Of a stretch of 64,000 nt of DNA, positions 1 to 8,968 are shown piece after piece; the stretch's first letter is position 1; each line of letters opens with the position of its first letter. The notes under the pieces are model-generated. The model ran no database searches and had not been told where the DNA came from. It saw only the letters and a program-made list of their open reading frames with translations. Both the position numbers and the translations under genes were made by a program. The stretch comes from CAWJPW01 sp963844845 (GTDB lineage Bacteria > Acidobacteriota > Thermoanaerobaculia > Thermoanaerobaculales > Sulfomarinibacteraceae), in NCBI GenBank assembly GCA_963844845.1, contig CAWJPW010000001.1, positions 124,001-188,000 on the forward strand, in the 5' to 3' direction.

Positions 1-168
1 GGTCCCGACCACGGCGTCATCTCCAGCCGGGGAGAGGTGTTCGGCTACGAGGGCCTGTACGTCATGGACGGCTCGGTGGTGGCGGCCAACCTCGGCGTCA
101 ACCCGTCGCTGACCATCACCGCCCTTGCCGAGTTCATGTGCTCCAAGGTGCCGCCTCGGGGGGCGTAG
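1..168 (+). CDS. GMC-family oxidoreductase, C-terminal fragment (cut by window edge)
   Basis: Only the last 55 residues are in the window. They end in the pattern NPSLTITALAE, preceded by YVMDGSVV. This is the conserved C-terminal FAD-contacting segment of GMC oxidoreductases (choline dehydrogenase, glucose dehydrogenase and cholesterol oxidase families), where an Asn-Pro pair sits beside the flavin. The N-terminal dinucleotide-binding motif and the active-site histidine lie outside the window, so the substrate cannot be named. The frame stops with TAG at 166-168. Its last 35 bases overlap the 3' end of the convergent sirtuin gene. The family assignment is good; the specific function is unknown. 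Confidence 0.75.
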   Translation, partial: GPDHGVISSRGEVFGYEGLYVMDGSVVAANLGVNPSLTITALAEFMCSKVPPRGA

Positions 169-928
169 CGACGGCCTGCGGCCAGGCAGCGTCGACCAGC
201 GCGGGGAGGATCTCGCCGCTTGGCCCCCGAAGGGAGTAGTCCGCCCGCGGTGTCAGGGGCGTCGCCTTCGGGTTGACCTCCACGACGGTTGCCCCTGCCG
301 CCAGCGCCTCGTGGGGAAGCGAGGCAGCCGGGTACACCAGTGCGGAGGTCCCGGCGCTGACGAAGAGGTCGCAGCCGCGCGCGGCTGCCAGCGCGCACTC
401 CAGCTCGTTCCAGGGCAACGCCTCCCCGAACCAGATCACGTCCGGCCGCAGCATGCCACCGCACGGACAGCGCGGCACGCCGGCTTCGAGGCTCACGGCC
501 CCGTCGGCCTGGCGGCCGCAGGCGGCGCAGCGGGTCCGCACCAGACTGCCGTGCAGCTCGACCACGTGGGAGCTCCCCGCCCGCTGGTGCAGGCCGTCCA
601 CGTTCTGGGTCACGAGTGTGAGGTCAGGCGCCAGCCTCTCCAGCCGCACCAGGGCGTCGTGGCCGCGGTTGGGCGACGCCTGCTTCACGAGCCCGCGGCG
701 CCACAGGTACCAGCGCCATACCAGATCGGGATCGCGTTGGAATGCCTCTGGCGTCGCGAGGTCGGCAGGGTCGAAGCGCGCCCACAGCCCGGTCTGGGCC
801 TCTCGGAAGGTCGGCACGCCGCTCTCGGCGGAGACTCCGGCGCCGGTGAGCACAACCACCCGACGTGCTGCCCTGAGGGCGGCGAGGAGGCCGGACGGCA
901 GCTCGGGGAGGGATGTGCTCCCGCTCAC
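134..928 (-). CDS. cobB: NAD-dependent protein deacylase, Sir2 family (CobB-like)
   Basis: Cytosolic sirtuin of 264 aa that would remove acyl groups from protein lysines using NAD+. The NAD-binding motif GAGVSAESG is at residues 29-37, TQNVDGLHQRAGS at about 107-119, the catalytic His in ELHG at 126, and four zinc cysteines at 134, 137, 154 and 156. A Tyr-x-x-Arg pair (Y74, R77) matches the position that lets CobB/SIRT5-type class III sirtuins accept succinyl or malonyl groups, so desuccinylase activity is plausible. The start is a GTG with no Shine-Dalgarno. A TAGGAT box ends 6 nt upstream, as at several other genes here, which suggests a leaderless transcript. The gene converges on the GMC oxidoreductase. 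Confidence 0.92.
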   Translation of the reverse strand: MSGSTSLPELPSGLLAALRAARRVVVLTGAGVSAESGVPTFREAQTGLWARFDPADLATPEAFQRDPDLVWRWYLWRRGLVKQASPNRGHDALVRLERLAPDLTLVTQNVDGLHQRAGSSHVVELHGSLVRTRCAACGRQADGAVSLEAGVPRCPCGGMLRPDVIWFGEALPWNELECALAAARGCDLFVSAGTSALVYPAASLPHEALAAGATVVEVNPKATPLTPRADYSLRGPSGEILPALVDAAWPQAVATPPEAAPWST

Positions 929-934
929 AGTGTC

Positions 935-940
935 ATCCTA
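935..940 (-). promoter_or_regulatory. TANNNT -10 box for a leaderless cobB transcript
   Basis: On the minus strand, TAGGAT is followed by 6 nt and then the GTG start of the sirtuin. There is no Shine-Dalgarno. The spacing places the transcription start at or next to the start codon. No clear -35 was identified. Confidence 0.45.
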
Positions 941-1206
941 GCTGCTCCGTCGCAGCATCGGAACCCGGTTCCAGTTTCGGCTGCGCCTGCCGGGCCTCCC
1001 CGCCGCGGTGGAGGGCGAGGCCAAGGTCATGCGCCGAGGCGCGCGGCCGACTGCGAGCCCCTACAGCCTCGGCATGCGCTCTTGTACGTTCGAAGGCAGC
1101 GGACGCCGGCTCCTTGGTCGTCACCTGAAGCGCTCCGGTCCTCCCGACCCGGGTGACAGCGATGGGGGCGTCGCCGGCGCCGTCCTCATGGCGCGGCGCT
1201 CACCGC

Positions 1207-3243
1207 TCAGGAACCGGCGGCCCGTCCCTCCTCACGCAGGAGCAGCGCGGCACATTCGCGGGGCGGAAGGGCCCGGGCGATGAGATGGCCCTGGAGGTAC
1301 TCGCAGCCGTGTCGTTCGAGCAGCTGCCGCTGCTCCATCGACTCCACGCCCTCCGCCACCACCGGCAGGCGAAGGCTGTGCGCGAGGGCGATGATCGCTG
1401 ATATCAGGGCCTCTTCGTCCGAACCGGGGGCGAGGTTGCGTACGAAGGAGCGGTCGATCTTGAGCAGGTCCACCGGGAAGCTCCCCAGATAGCTCAGCGA
1501 AGAGTAGCCGGTGCCGAAGTCGTCGATGGCGATCTCGACCCCCACCTCCTTGAGCTGCCTCAGCACTTCGAGTGTCGCCTCGGCCCGGTGCATGGCTGTG
1601 CTCTCGGTGATCTCGAGCTGGAGGTCCCCCGGTCCGACTCCGCTGCGAGCCAGGACCTCCTGAACTCTCGCCACCAATCCGGGATCCTGGAACCGGCCGG
1701 CCGACAGGTTCACCGCGAGCTTGAGACGCGTGAAGCCCATCTCCTGCCACGCCCTGAGCTGCCGGCAGCCCTCGTCCAGCACCCACGCCTCGATCCGGCC
1801 GAGCAGGCCGATGGCGCTGGCTATGCCGAGGAAGTCCACCGGCATGAGGAGCCCGTCGCGGGGGTGCTCCCAGCGCACCAGAGCCTCCAGCGCCACCACC
1901 CGACCGCTGCTCACCGCCACGATCGGCTGATAGTGGAGCACCAGCTCGTTGTCCTCCACTGCCCGGCGCAGCCGCCCCTCGAGATCGAGCCGCGCGCCCG
2001 ACGTAGTCTCCATGCTCAGCTGGTAGCACGCCCAAGCATCGCGGCCGCGCCCGCGTACCGCTCGCACGGCCGCCTCCGCCGCCCGTAGCAGCGCCGCGGT
2101 CGTCCCCGCGTGATCCGGGCACAACGCCACTCCCGCGCTGACCGTGAGGAAGACATCGCGACGGTGGAGCGCGAACGGCCGCCGCACGACCCGGAGCACC
2201 CGATCGAGCGTGTCGGAGACACCGGCCGGCCCGTCACCCACCTCGAAGAGGAGGGCGAACTCGTCCTCACCGAGGCGCGCCACGAGGCCTCCCTCACCGA
2301 TCGCCATCTGGAGGCGCTGGCCCAGAGAGCGCAGCAGCTCGTCCCCCGAGCCGTGGCCGAGCGTGCTGTTGACGACCTGGAACCGGTCCACGTCCATGCA
2401 CGCCAAAGCCAGGCCGCGCCCGCCCACCTGGGCGCTCTCCACCGCCACACCGAGAAGGTTCATGAACAGCTGGCGGTTCGGGAGGCCCGTGAGCGGGTCG
2501 TAGTGCGCGAGAAAGTCGATGCGCTCACTGGCCTTGATCACCCGCGCCCGCTCCTCTTCCAGCAGCCACACCACCATGCCGAGACCCATGGCAAGCTGGA
2601 GGAAGAAGTCGATGAAGCCGAGAAAAGGTCCATAGGGCGTAAATTTCTGGGTGACCAGCTCCCACACCGCGATGCCGAGGTAGTGGAGCTGCTCGAGGCC
2701 GTAGAGGCCGAACGCTCCGCTCACCAGGACGTGCCCCAGGGCCGCAGGCCGTCGCGACCGCCACACGCCCACCGAGGCGGCTATGAACGCCCCCCCCACC
2801 AGGAGTGACTTGACCCCGACACGCATGAGGAATCGCTGCGAGGCAGCACCTGGTGACCACGCGAACGCCAGGGCTCCAGCAATGCCGACGGCCGCAGCGA
2901 GCGCTAGGAGGACGCGACGCCGCCGCCGCCCGACTCGCCGGCCCGATGCGAGCTCGCCGGTACCCAGCAGCAGCCAGACCACCTGCCAGTAGCCCGCCAC
3001 CAGACCTGCCGCCGCCACGACAAGTCGGAACAGACTGCTCGACGGGATGTGCTGCGCCGCCGCCCAGAGGCCGAGCCCCCCGCACAAGAACGACACGCAG
3101 AGGGCCCACCAGCTGAGGCTCCACAGCAGAAGGTAGCCGCGACGGTAGAGCCGGTAGAAGCTCAGCAGAACTGCGGCCAGCAGCACCGCTTCGGCGCACT
3201 GGACGGCGAACGTGGCAAGCACCACGAGGGTCATGGTGGGCAT
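1207..3243 (-). CDS. Membrane-bound GGDEF-EAL protein (cyclic di-GMP turnover)
   Basis: About 678 aa. The first 235 residues form roughly seven membrane segments, followed by a DPLTGLPNR-led GGDEF domain and a C-terminal EAL domain. The GGDEF signature reads GEDEF, a deviation that may lower cyclase activity. The EAL domain keeps the residues expected of an active phosphodiesterase: EALVRWEHP, the Asn of AVNLSA, ITEST, IDDFGTGYSS, LKIDRSF, AEGVES and a downstream Gln. A phosphodiesterase is therefore more likely than a cyclase. The frame opens upstream at a TTG (3261), inside a perfect inverted repeat. I prefer the ATG at 3243, which leaves that repeat in the leader. It is transcribed divergently from the DUF3516 helicase gene. 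No partner gene shows which process it controls. Confidence 0.9.
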   Translation of the reverse strand: MPTMTLVVLATFAVQCAEAVLLAAVLLSFYRLYRRGYLLLWSLSWWALCVSFLCGGLGLWAAAQHIPSSSLFRLVVAAAGLVAGYWQVVWLLLGTGELASGRRVGRRRRRVLLALAAAVGIAGALAFAWSPGAASQRFLMRVGVKSLLVGGAFIAASVGVWRSRRPAALGHVLVSGAFGLYGLEQLHYLGIAVWELVTQKFTPYGPFLGFIDFFLQLAMGLGMVVWLLEEERARVIKASERIDFLAHYDPLTGLPNRQLFMNLLGVAVESAQVGGRGLALACMDVDRFQVVNSTLGHGSGDELLRSLGQRLQMAIGEGGLVARLGEDEFALLFEVGDGPAGVSDTLDRVLRVVRRPFALHRRDVFLTVSAGVALCPDHAGTTAALLRAAEAAVRAVRGRGRDAWACYQLSMETTSGARLDLEGRLRRAVEDNELVLHYQPIVAVSSGRVVALEALVRWEHPRDGLLMPVDFLGIASAIGLLGRIEAWVLDEGCRQLRAWQEMGFTRLKLAVNLSAGRFQDPGLVARVQEVLARSGVGPGDLQLEITESTAMHRAEATLEVLRQLKEVGVEIAIDDFGTGYSSLSYLGSFPVDLLKIDRSFVRNLAPGSDEEALISAIIALAHSLRLPVVAEGVESMEQRQLLERHGCEYLQGHLIARALPPRECAALLLREEGRAAGS

Positions 3244-3255
3244 CTCGCTCAATGG

Positions 3256-3280
3256 TTGCAATTCGAACCGTGAATTGCAA
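3256..3280. promoter_or_regulatory. Perfect 9-bp inverted repeat upstream of the GGDEF-EAL gene
   Basis: TTGCAATTC and GAATTGCAA are separated by 7 bp. The repeat lies 12-37 nt upstream of the preferred ATG at 3243, in the region shared with the divergent helicase gene. It could be an operator or a leader hairpin. The AT-rich arms stand out against the GC-rich surroundings. Confidence 0.4.
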
Positions 3281-3373
3281 TTGCCAGTGTCTTCGCTGTG
3301 CGGAGCGGCCTGCCGAACGAGAGGGCGGCGGACGCGGGCACGCGATCCTCGCGTTCAGCCTCCCTACGCTCCC

Positions 3374-3404
3374 ATTTACTCTTCACCCGTTTCTCTTTAC
3401 CCTC
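3374..3404. repeat. Degenerate heptamer tandem tract (pyrimidine strand on +)
   Basis: The + strand carries about four 7-nt units of the type TTTACTC, TTCACCC, GTTTCTC and TTTACCC. The same style of tract recurs at 23517-23550 and, with other unit sequences, at 21411-21436, 42498-42534, 42690-42724, 59487-59527 and 59899-59926. Here it lies 40 bp upstream of the helicase start. No second arm is obvious. Confidence 0.5.
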
Positions 3405-3444
3405 GAGATCCCACGCCGATGGCGTCGCGACGCGAGGAGACGGC

Positions 3445-6048
3445 ATGACGGACACGAGTGCGCAGCATCAAGAGGAACCCGAGGCGGAGCGTCCCACCCT
3501 GGCCAGCCGCGTGCCGACAGGCGGGACCCTCGACCCGGACGAGATACTCGATCGCTTCCTGGGATGGGTGGCCGACATGGGCTTTGAGCTCTATCCGGCT
3601 CAAGAGGAGGCCCTCCTGGAGGTGATAGCGGGCCGCCACGTCATCCTCGACACTCCCACAGGCTCGGGAAAGTCACTGGTGGCGTTGGGCCTCCACTTCA
3701 AGGCCCTGTGCGAAGGACGGATGTCGGTCTACACCTCCCCCATCAAGGCCCTGGCGTCGGAGAAGTTCTTCGACTGGTGCCGCCTCTTCGGTCCCGAGAG
3801 GGTCGCGATGCTCACGGGCGACGCCAGCATCAACCCCGGCGCCCCGGTGGTGTGCTGCACCGCCGAGGTGCTGGCCAACATGGTTTTGCGCCAGGGCGCC
3901 GATGCCGGCGTCGACGCCGTGGTCATGGACGAGTTTCACTACTACGCGGACCCCGAGCGCGGCTGGGCCTGGCAGGTGCCGCTCATCGAGCAGTCCGACA
4001 CCGTCTTCCTTCTCATGTCCGCCACCCTCGGCGACACCGCCGGCATCGCGCGGCTGATCGAAGAGCGTACGGGGCGGACCGTGGCGACGGTGTCGTCCGA
4101 GGAGCGCCCGGTGCCGCTGGACTTCGAGTACCGCGAGACTCCGATCCACGAGACGGTTCAGGATCTGGCGACGAGTTCCAAGGTGCCGGCCTACGTGGTC
4201 AGCTTCACCCAGCGGGACTGTGCCGAGCTGGCCCAGAGCCTCACCAGCCTCAAGCTCGCGTCCCCCGAGGAGCGCGAGCGCATCGGCCAGGAGGTGGCCG
4301 GCTTCCGCTTCGACACCCCCTACGGCAAGGAGTTCCGCCGCTTCGTCCGCTTCGGCGTGGCGGTTCATCACGCCGGCCTGCTGCCCAAGTACCGCCTGCT
4401 CGCCGAGCAGCTCGCCCAGCGCGGGCGGCTCAAGGTCATCTGCGGCACCGACACCCTCGGCGTCGGAGTCAACATCCCGATCCGCACGGTGGTCTTCTCC
4501 AAGCTCGCCAAGTTCGACGGCCGCAAGCTGGGCATCCTGAAGGTCCGCGACTTCAAGCAGATCGCCGGCCGCGCCGGACGCCGCGGGTTCGACGAGCGCG
4601 GCAGCGTGGTGTGCCAGGCGCCGGACTTCGCCATCGAGAAGGCTCAGCTCGAGCGCAAGGCGGGCGACGACAAGGCGAAGCGCAAGAAGCTGGCCAAGAA
4701 GAAGCAGCCGCAGGGCGAGGTGCAGTGGGACCGGGAGACGTTTGACAAGCTCATCCAGCGGCCGCCTGAGACCCTGCAGTCGCGCTTCCGGATCACCCAC
4801 GGCATGATCGTGGCGCTGCTTCAGCGCGACGCCGACCTCGACGACCCATCCATCCGCAACTTCGACTCGCTGCGCCGCCTCATCGAGCGCTGCCACGAGA
4901 GCGACGTCACCAAGCAGAAGCTCCTGCACGAGGCGGCAGTCAGGGTGCGTTCGCTGCACGGCGCCGGCATCATCGAGCTGGTGCGTGACAGCGCTGCACG
5001 CTACCTCTGGGTGGTGGTCAACGAGCGCCTGCAGGCCGACTTCTCGCTCTACCATGCGCTCTCGCTCTACCTGGTCGAGACCCTGGCCCTGCTCGACATG
5101 GCTTCGGAGAGCTACGCCCTCGACGTCCTCAGCCTGGTGGAGTCCGTTCTCGAGGACCCGGTAGTGATCCTGCGCCGCCAGGTGGATCGCCTGAAAGACG
5201 AGCTCGTGGCCGAGATGAAGGCCGAGGGCTCCAGCTACGAGGAGCGGATTGCCGCCCTCGACAAGGTCATACCGCCGGCTCCACTGGGCGAGTTCATCTT
5301 CTCGACGTTCGAGGATTTCCGGCGCGCTCATCCGTGGGTCGGCGGGCGCGACATCCGACCCAAGTCGGTGGGACGCGAGATGGTGGAGGGCTACCTCGGC
5401 TTCAGCGACATGGTCCGGCGCTACGGCCTCCAGCGCTCGGAGGGCATCCTCCTGCGCTACCTTTCCCAGCTCTACCGGACCCTTGACCAGACCGTCCCGG
5501 ACTGGGCCAAGACCGAGGAGGTTGAAGACGTTCTCGCCTTCTTCCGCACCCTCCTGGAGCGGGTCGACACCAGCCTCCTGGAGGAGTGGGAGAGCCTGCG
5601 CCACCCCGAGCTCCTGCTCGAGAGCCACGAGGACCGCCACGCCGCCCACCGCGACCTGGAGCAGCGCCGCCTGCTGGGCGACCCACGCGCTCTCACCGCC
5701 CGGGTCCGGGCCGGGCTCCACCAGCTCGTCCATGCCCTTGCCCAGGGAGATTGGGAAGAGGCGGCCGACAGCGTCCGCCAGGATCCCGAAGATCCCTGGG
5801 ACCAGGACCGCCTGGCCGCGGCGCTGGCGCCCTTCCTGGAGCGCTACGACCGAATCGTCTTCGACCAGGGTGCCCGCTTCGCCGACAAGACCCGCATCGC
5901 CCCGGCAGGCGACCGCCGCTTCGAGGTGAGCCAGGTGCTGGTGGACCCGGAGGGGGACAACCTCTGGGCGGTGGAAGGCGTGGTCGACCTCTCCGACCCG
6001 GAAGGAGTCGAGGGCCCCCTCGTACGACTGGAGCGCATCGGCACCTGA
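3445..6048 (+). CDS. DUF3516 / Ski2-like DEAD-box ATP-dependent RNA helicase
   Basis: 867 aa when started at the ATG at 3445, which has GAGGAGA just upstream; the frame is open further 5' but without a better start. Motif I is TPTGSGKS (residues 70-77), motif II DEFH (about 162-165), motif III SAT (about 200) and motif VI QIAGRAGRRGF. A lysine-rich insert follows motif VI. The remaining C-terminal half is the helical region typical of full-length DUF3516 proteins, which number about 830-870 aa. Members are cytosolic superfamily-2 helicases most similar to Ski2/Mtr4; an RNA-processing role is inferred from the family, not demonstrated. It stands alone, divergent from the GGDEF-EAL gene. Confidence 0.93.
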   Translation: MTDTSAQHQEEPEAERPTLASRVPTGGTLDPDEILDRFLGWVADMGFELYPAQEEALLEVIAGRHVILDTPTGSGKSLVALGLHFKALCEGRMSVYTSPIKALASEKFFDWCRLFGPERVAMLTGDASINPGAPVVCCTAEVLANMVLRQGADAGVDAVVMDEFHYYADPERGWAWQVPLIEQSDTVFLLMSATLGDTAGIARLIEERTGRTVATVSSEERPVPLDFEYRETPIHETVQDLATSSKVPAYVVSFTQRDCAELAQSLTSLKLASPEERERIGQEVAGFRFDTPYGKEFRRFVRFGVAVHHAGLLPKYRLLAEQLAQRGRLKVICGTDTLGVGVNIPIRTVVFSKLAKFDGRKLGILKVRDFKQIAGRAGRRGFDERGSVVCQAPDFAIEKAQLERKAGDDKAKRKKLAKKKQPQGEVQWDRETFDKLIQRPPETLQSRFRITHGMIVALLQRDADLDDPSIRNFDSLRRLIERCHESDVTKQKLLHEAAVRVRSLHGAGIIELVRDSAARYLWVVVNERLQADFSLYHALSLYLVETLALLDMASESYALDVLSLVESVLEDPVVILRRQVDRLKDELVAEMKAEGSSYEERIAALDKVIPPAPLGEFIFSTFEDFRRAHPWVGGRDIRPKSVGREMVEGYLGFSDMVRRYGLQRSEGILLRYLSQLYRTLDQTVPDWAKTEEVEDVLAFFRTLLERVDTSLLEEWESLRHPELLLESHEDRHAAHRDLEQRRLLGDPRALTARVRAGLHQLVHALAQGDWEEAADSVRQDPEDPWDQDRLAAALAPFLERYDRIVFDQGARFADKTRIAPAGDRRFEVSQVLVDPEGDNLWAVEGVVDLSDPEGVEGPLVRLERIGT

Positions 6049-6229
6049 CGGTGCCCCGACGAGCGAGTGGCCTCGCGGGCGGCGAGAAGGGCGCGTTGCC
6101 CGCGCCACGCTGCTGTGAGCGCCGTCACTCGCCTCCACTGTCCGGAAATCACCCAGGCAGACTGCACGTTAATGCGTTTCAGTTGAGACAGAAAGACGCC
6201 AAGAACTGGCATTGCGCAAGGAGTCACGC

Positions 6230-6559
6230 ATGAGTCGTCGAGCAAACCGGACAGCCACCATCGTCGTGGCAGCGCTGGTCGCCGTGTCGCTGCTGAGCAT
6301 CGTCGCCTGCAAGAGCACCGAGCCCGCGGGGGAACAGCTCTCCGACGCCGCGATCACCACCAAGGTCAAGGCCAAGCTGGCCGCCGATCCCGAGATCAAC
6401 CCGTTCAACATCAGCGTCGAGACCAACGAGGGTGTCGTCACACTCCAGGGTCGCGTGGCCAAGCTGGTCGCCAAGACCGAGGCGGTCAAGCTGGCCCGGA
6501 ACACCAGTGGCGTAAAGCGGGTCATCGACATGATCAAGGTCGGCGATCGAGCCGAGTAG
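6230..6559 (+). CDS. BON-domain lipoprotein
   Basis: 109 aa. The start at 6230 is chosen because AAGGAG lies 6-7 nt before it. The basic N-terminus and hydrophobic stretch end in a lipobox-like SIVAC, so the mature protein would be a lipid-anchored periplasmic or outer-membrane protein. The rest is a single BON fold (about residues 42-105) with the family pattern of a helix (DAAITTKVKAKL), a strand pair with GVVTLQGRV, and a final V-x-x-V-I-D-M segment. BON domains occur in OsmY-type stress proteins and some secretion or envelope proteins and are thought to bind phospholipid or help assemble envelope complexes. It appears monocistronic. Confidence 0.85.
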   Translation: MSRRANRTATIVVAALVAVSLLSIVACKSTEPAGEQLSDAAITTKVKAKLAADPEINPFNISVETNEGVVTLQGRVAKLVAKTEAVKLARNTSGVKRVIDMIKVGDRAE

Positions 6560-6691
6560 ACGGCCGACGGGACCAGCTCTGGGTCAAACTCCGGGGCGGC
6601 GTCAGCCGCCCCCGATTGCTCGCTCATGCTCCCCGGTCGGTGCCGAGTCCCGAAGCTGTTATCCTCGAACCACGAAGCCCAGGAGGAGGCC

Positions 6692-7261
6692 ATGCTCGAG
6701 GACCTGGTGCGCCTGAACCGCAGCTATCGCCGCTACCAAGAGCACGAGCGAGTGCCGTTGGAAACGCTGCGCCGGCTCGTCCAGCTTGCTCGACTCTCGC
6801 CCTCGAGGGGCAACCTTCAGCCCCTCCGCTATATCCTCTGCGCGGACCCGGACCGAACCGCCAAGGTCTTCCCCCACCTGCACTGGGCGGCCTACCTGCC
6901 GGACTGGCACGGCCCGGTCGAAGGGGAGCGCCCTCCTGCCTACATCATCGTCGTCGGCGACACCGAGATCACCCGCTTCTTCGGCTGCGAGCACGGCATC
7001 GCCGCCCAGACGATCCTGCTGGGCGCCGTGGAAGACGGGCTCGGCGGCTGTCTCATGGCCGACGTGGACTGGGCGGGCCTGCGCCTCGACCTGGAGCTGC
7101 CCGAGCGATACGAGCTGCTTCTCGTGGTCGCCTTGGGCCGCCCGCGCGAGACCGTGCTCATCGACGCCATGCGCTCGGACCGTGACTTCCGCTACTGGCG
7201 GGATGCCGCCGGCCACCACCACGTGCCCAAGCGACCGCTCGACGAGATCATCCTCCCCTGA
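6692..7261 (+). CDS. Nitroreductase-family FMN oxidoreductase
   Basis: 189 aa, started at the ATG preceded by AGGAGGAGG. The N-terminal RSYRRY matches the Arg-rich FMN phosphate-binding start of the nitroreductase fold, followed by LARLSPSRGNLQPLRY (the usual SARxxPSxxNxQPW region). A central CEHGIAAQTILLGAVEDGLGGC helix is followed by the C-terminal VALGRPRE segment. The protein is short for the family but has all core segments. It probably binds FMN and uses NAD(P)H; the substrate is unknown and dehydrogenase or reductase annotations are equally possible. A TATCCT at 6660-6665 could be its -10 box. Confidence 0.85.
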   Translation: MLEDLVRLNRSYRRYQEHERVPLETLRRLVQLARLSPSRGNLQPLRYILCADPDRTAKVFPHLHWAAYLPDWHGPVEGERPPAYIIVVGDTEITRFFGCEHGIAAQTILLGAVEDGLGGCLMADVDWAGLRLDLELPERYELLLVVALGRPRETVLIDAMRSDRDFRYWRDAAGHHHVPKRPLDEIILP

Positions 7262-7529
7262 CCTTCGTCAACGGGGCCCGGGTGCGCGTCCGACCGCCGG
7301 CAGTGCGGTGGCCGGCAGCCAGGCCGCGACCCCGGTATCGCCATCGGGGGACGGCGAGGATGATCTGAAGCTGCGGGTTGGCGAAGCTCGCCCGCGGACG
7401 ATCCACCGTTTCCTTCTCCTCGAGCACCGGCATTCCCTCCGCCGCCGGGCGCCGCCCGGCGTCCGGATGGTATGGTAGGCCGATTCACAATCCCCCGGCT
7501 CGTACCGACCTCGGGAGGAAACCCACACG

Positions 7530-8942
7530 GTGGAGACCACCCAACCTCGCACCCTCCGCTCCCGCCTCACTCCCGCCCTGGCGTGGGACGTCTTCATGGT
7601 CTGGGTGGCACTCGTCAACCTGACCCTCATCGTCTTCGACCTCAGCTACCTCCAGCTGCGACCCGTGTACCTGCACTGGGCCCCGGCGGTGGTCCGCATC
7701 TACGACCCGGTCAAGGGCATCCACCCGAACCCGATCACCGACGCGATGCTGGAGGAGGCGAGGACGCTCGGGCGGCTCCTCGCCCATGAGCCGGGCTCAC
7801 CGGCGGTGGATGCGCACCTGGCGCGACTGCGGGAGCTCTCGCGACGGATGCTCGAGGAGAACCCGTTCGAGCGCGCCGGCCTCTCGCGCAATCTGGAGAT
7901 CATCAAGGTCCTGGTGAGCGAGGATGTCGGAAAGGCGCATCCAGCCCTCCTGCCGAGGAGCGCGATGATCGCGGCCTTCGACGCCTTCTGGACCAACGAC
8001 CGCACGCTCCTCGCGCGCCATCTGGCGCTGTTCGAGCAGCGCATCGCGCCGCTCCTCGAGGTGAACTACGCGCGGGACTACGACCTCGACGGCCACCTCG
8101 AGGATCACTTCTGGAGAATCGACCTCCCCTTCCTCGTGCTGTTCTGGCTGGAGTTCGGAGTGCGCTGGCTCCTGGCGATGCGGCGCGACACCTACCCACG
8201 CTGGTTCTTCTTCCCCCTGGCCAACTGGTATGACCTCCTGGGCCTGGTGCCGAGCCGCGAGTTCCGCGTCTTCCGCCTCATCCGAGTGGTCTCCATCTAC
8301 ATCCGCCTGCGCCGCTCCGAGCACAGTGCCGTCGGCCACGACATCATCAGCCGGACCGTCGCCTACGTCGCCGGTATCATCGCCGAGGAGATCTCCGACA
8401 TGGTGGCGATCCGAATCCTCAGCGAGCTCGAGGAGGAGATCCGCGGCGGCACCCATCTGGAGATTCTCGGCGAGACCCTCGACCACCGCCGCGCCGAGAT
8501 CGAGAGCACCCTGGTCGCACAGATCGGCGACACCCTCGCCGCCGACGAGACCCGCGAGCGGGCGCGGGAGCTATACGCCGTGGCGCTCGCCCGCGCCACC
8601 GAGCGCGACGGGCCGCTGGGATCGATCCCGCTGCCCGGGGCGGTTGTGCGGCCGTTGGTCCGTGCCATCGGGGACGCGGTCTTCTCGGCGGTGATGGACA
8701 CGGCGTCCGGCACCCTCGCTTCCGAGGAAGGCCGGGCGGCCGCCGACCGCCTGGCATCGGCCCTGGTGGACGATGTCTTCCGCGGCGTCGGGCTCGACCA
8801 GCTGGAGCACCTGGGACGCGACGTCGTGCTGGAGATCCTGGAGCGCATGAAGGCGGCGGTGGCGGTGAAGAAGTGGGCGCAGCGCCCGGAGGACGTCGCC
8901 GCCGAGAACCCGCCCGAAGGCTCGGCAGCCGGCGAGGAGTGA
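7530..8942 (+). CDS. Unrecognised membrane protein with an ion-channel-like voltage-sensor stretch
   Basis: 470 aa, starting at a GTG with GGGAGGA 10 nt upstream. One membrane segment lies near residues 12-36, followed by a soluble loop of about 150 residues. A second segment (about 192-212) is followed by a short loop, NWYDLLGLVP, and a strand rich in regularly spaced arginines (FRVFRLIRVVSIYIRLRRSE). That block resembles the S3-S4 region of voltage-gated ion channels, but no pore loop or S5-S6 pair is visible. The C-terminal half (about 275-450) is predicted soluble, largely helical and acidic. It stands alone between a nitroreductase and a convergent protease gene. I do not recognise a named family; 'ion transporter-like' is only a resemblance. 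Confidence 0.6.
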   Translation: METTQPRTLRSRLTPALAWDVFMVWVALVNLTLIVFDLSYLQLRPVYLHWAPAVVRIYDPVKGIHPNPITDAMLEEARTLGRLLAHEPGSPAVDAHLARLRELSRRMLEENPFERAGLSRNLEIIKVLVSEDVGKAHPALLPRSAMIAAFDAFWTNDRTLLARHLALFEQRIAPLLEVNYARDYDLDGHLEDHFWRIDLPFLVLFWLEFGVRWLLAMRRDTYPRWFFFPLANWYDLLGLVPSREFRVFRLIRVVSIYIRLRRSEHSAVGHDIISRTVAYVAGIIAEEISDMVAIRILSELEEEIRGGTHLEILGETLDHRRAEIESTLVAQIGDTLAADETRERARELYAVALARATERDGPLGSIPLPGAVVRPLVRAIGDAVFSAVMDTASGTLASEEGRAAADRLASALVDDVFRGVGLDQLEHLGRDVVLEILERMKAAVAVKKWAQRPEDVAAENPPEGSAAGEE

Positions 8943-8968
8943 GCGTCGGCCCTGCTGCCGTGTGCCGC

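Noticed and set aside
3673..6138. Long antisense open frame (821 codons) opposite the helicase gene
   Set aside because: It lies wholly against the helicase, which has all its motifs. Long antisense frames are expected at this GC content, and the translation lacks any recognisable domain.
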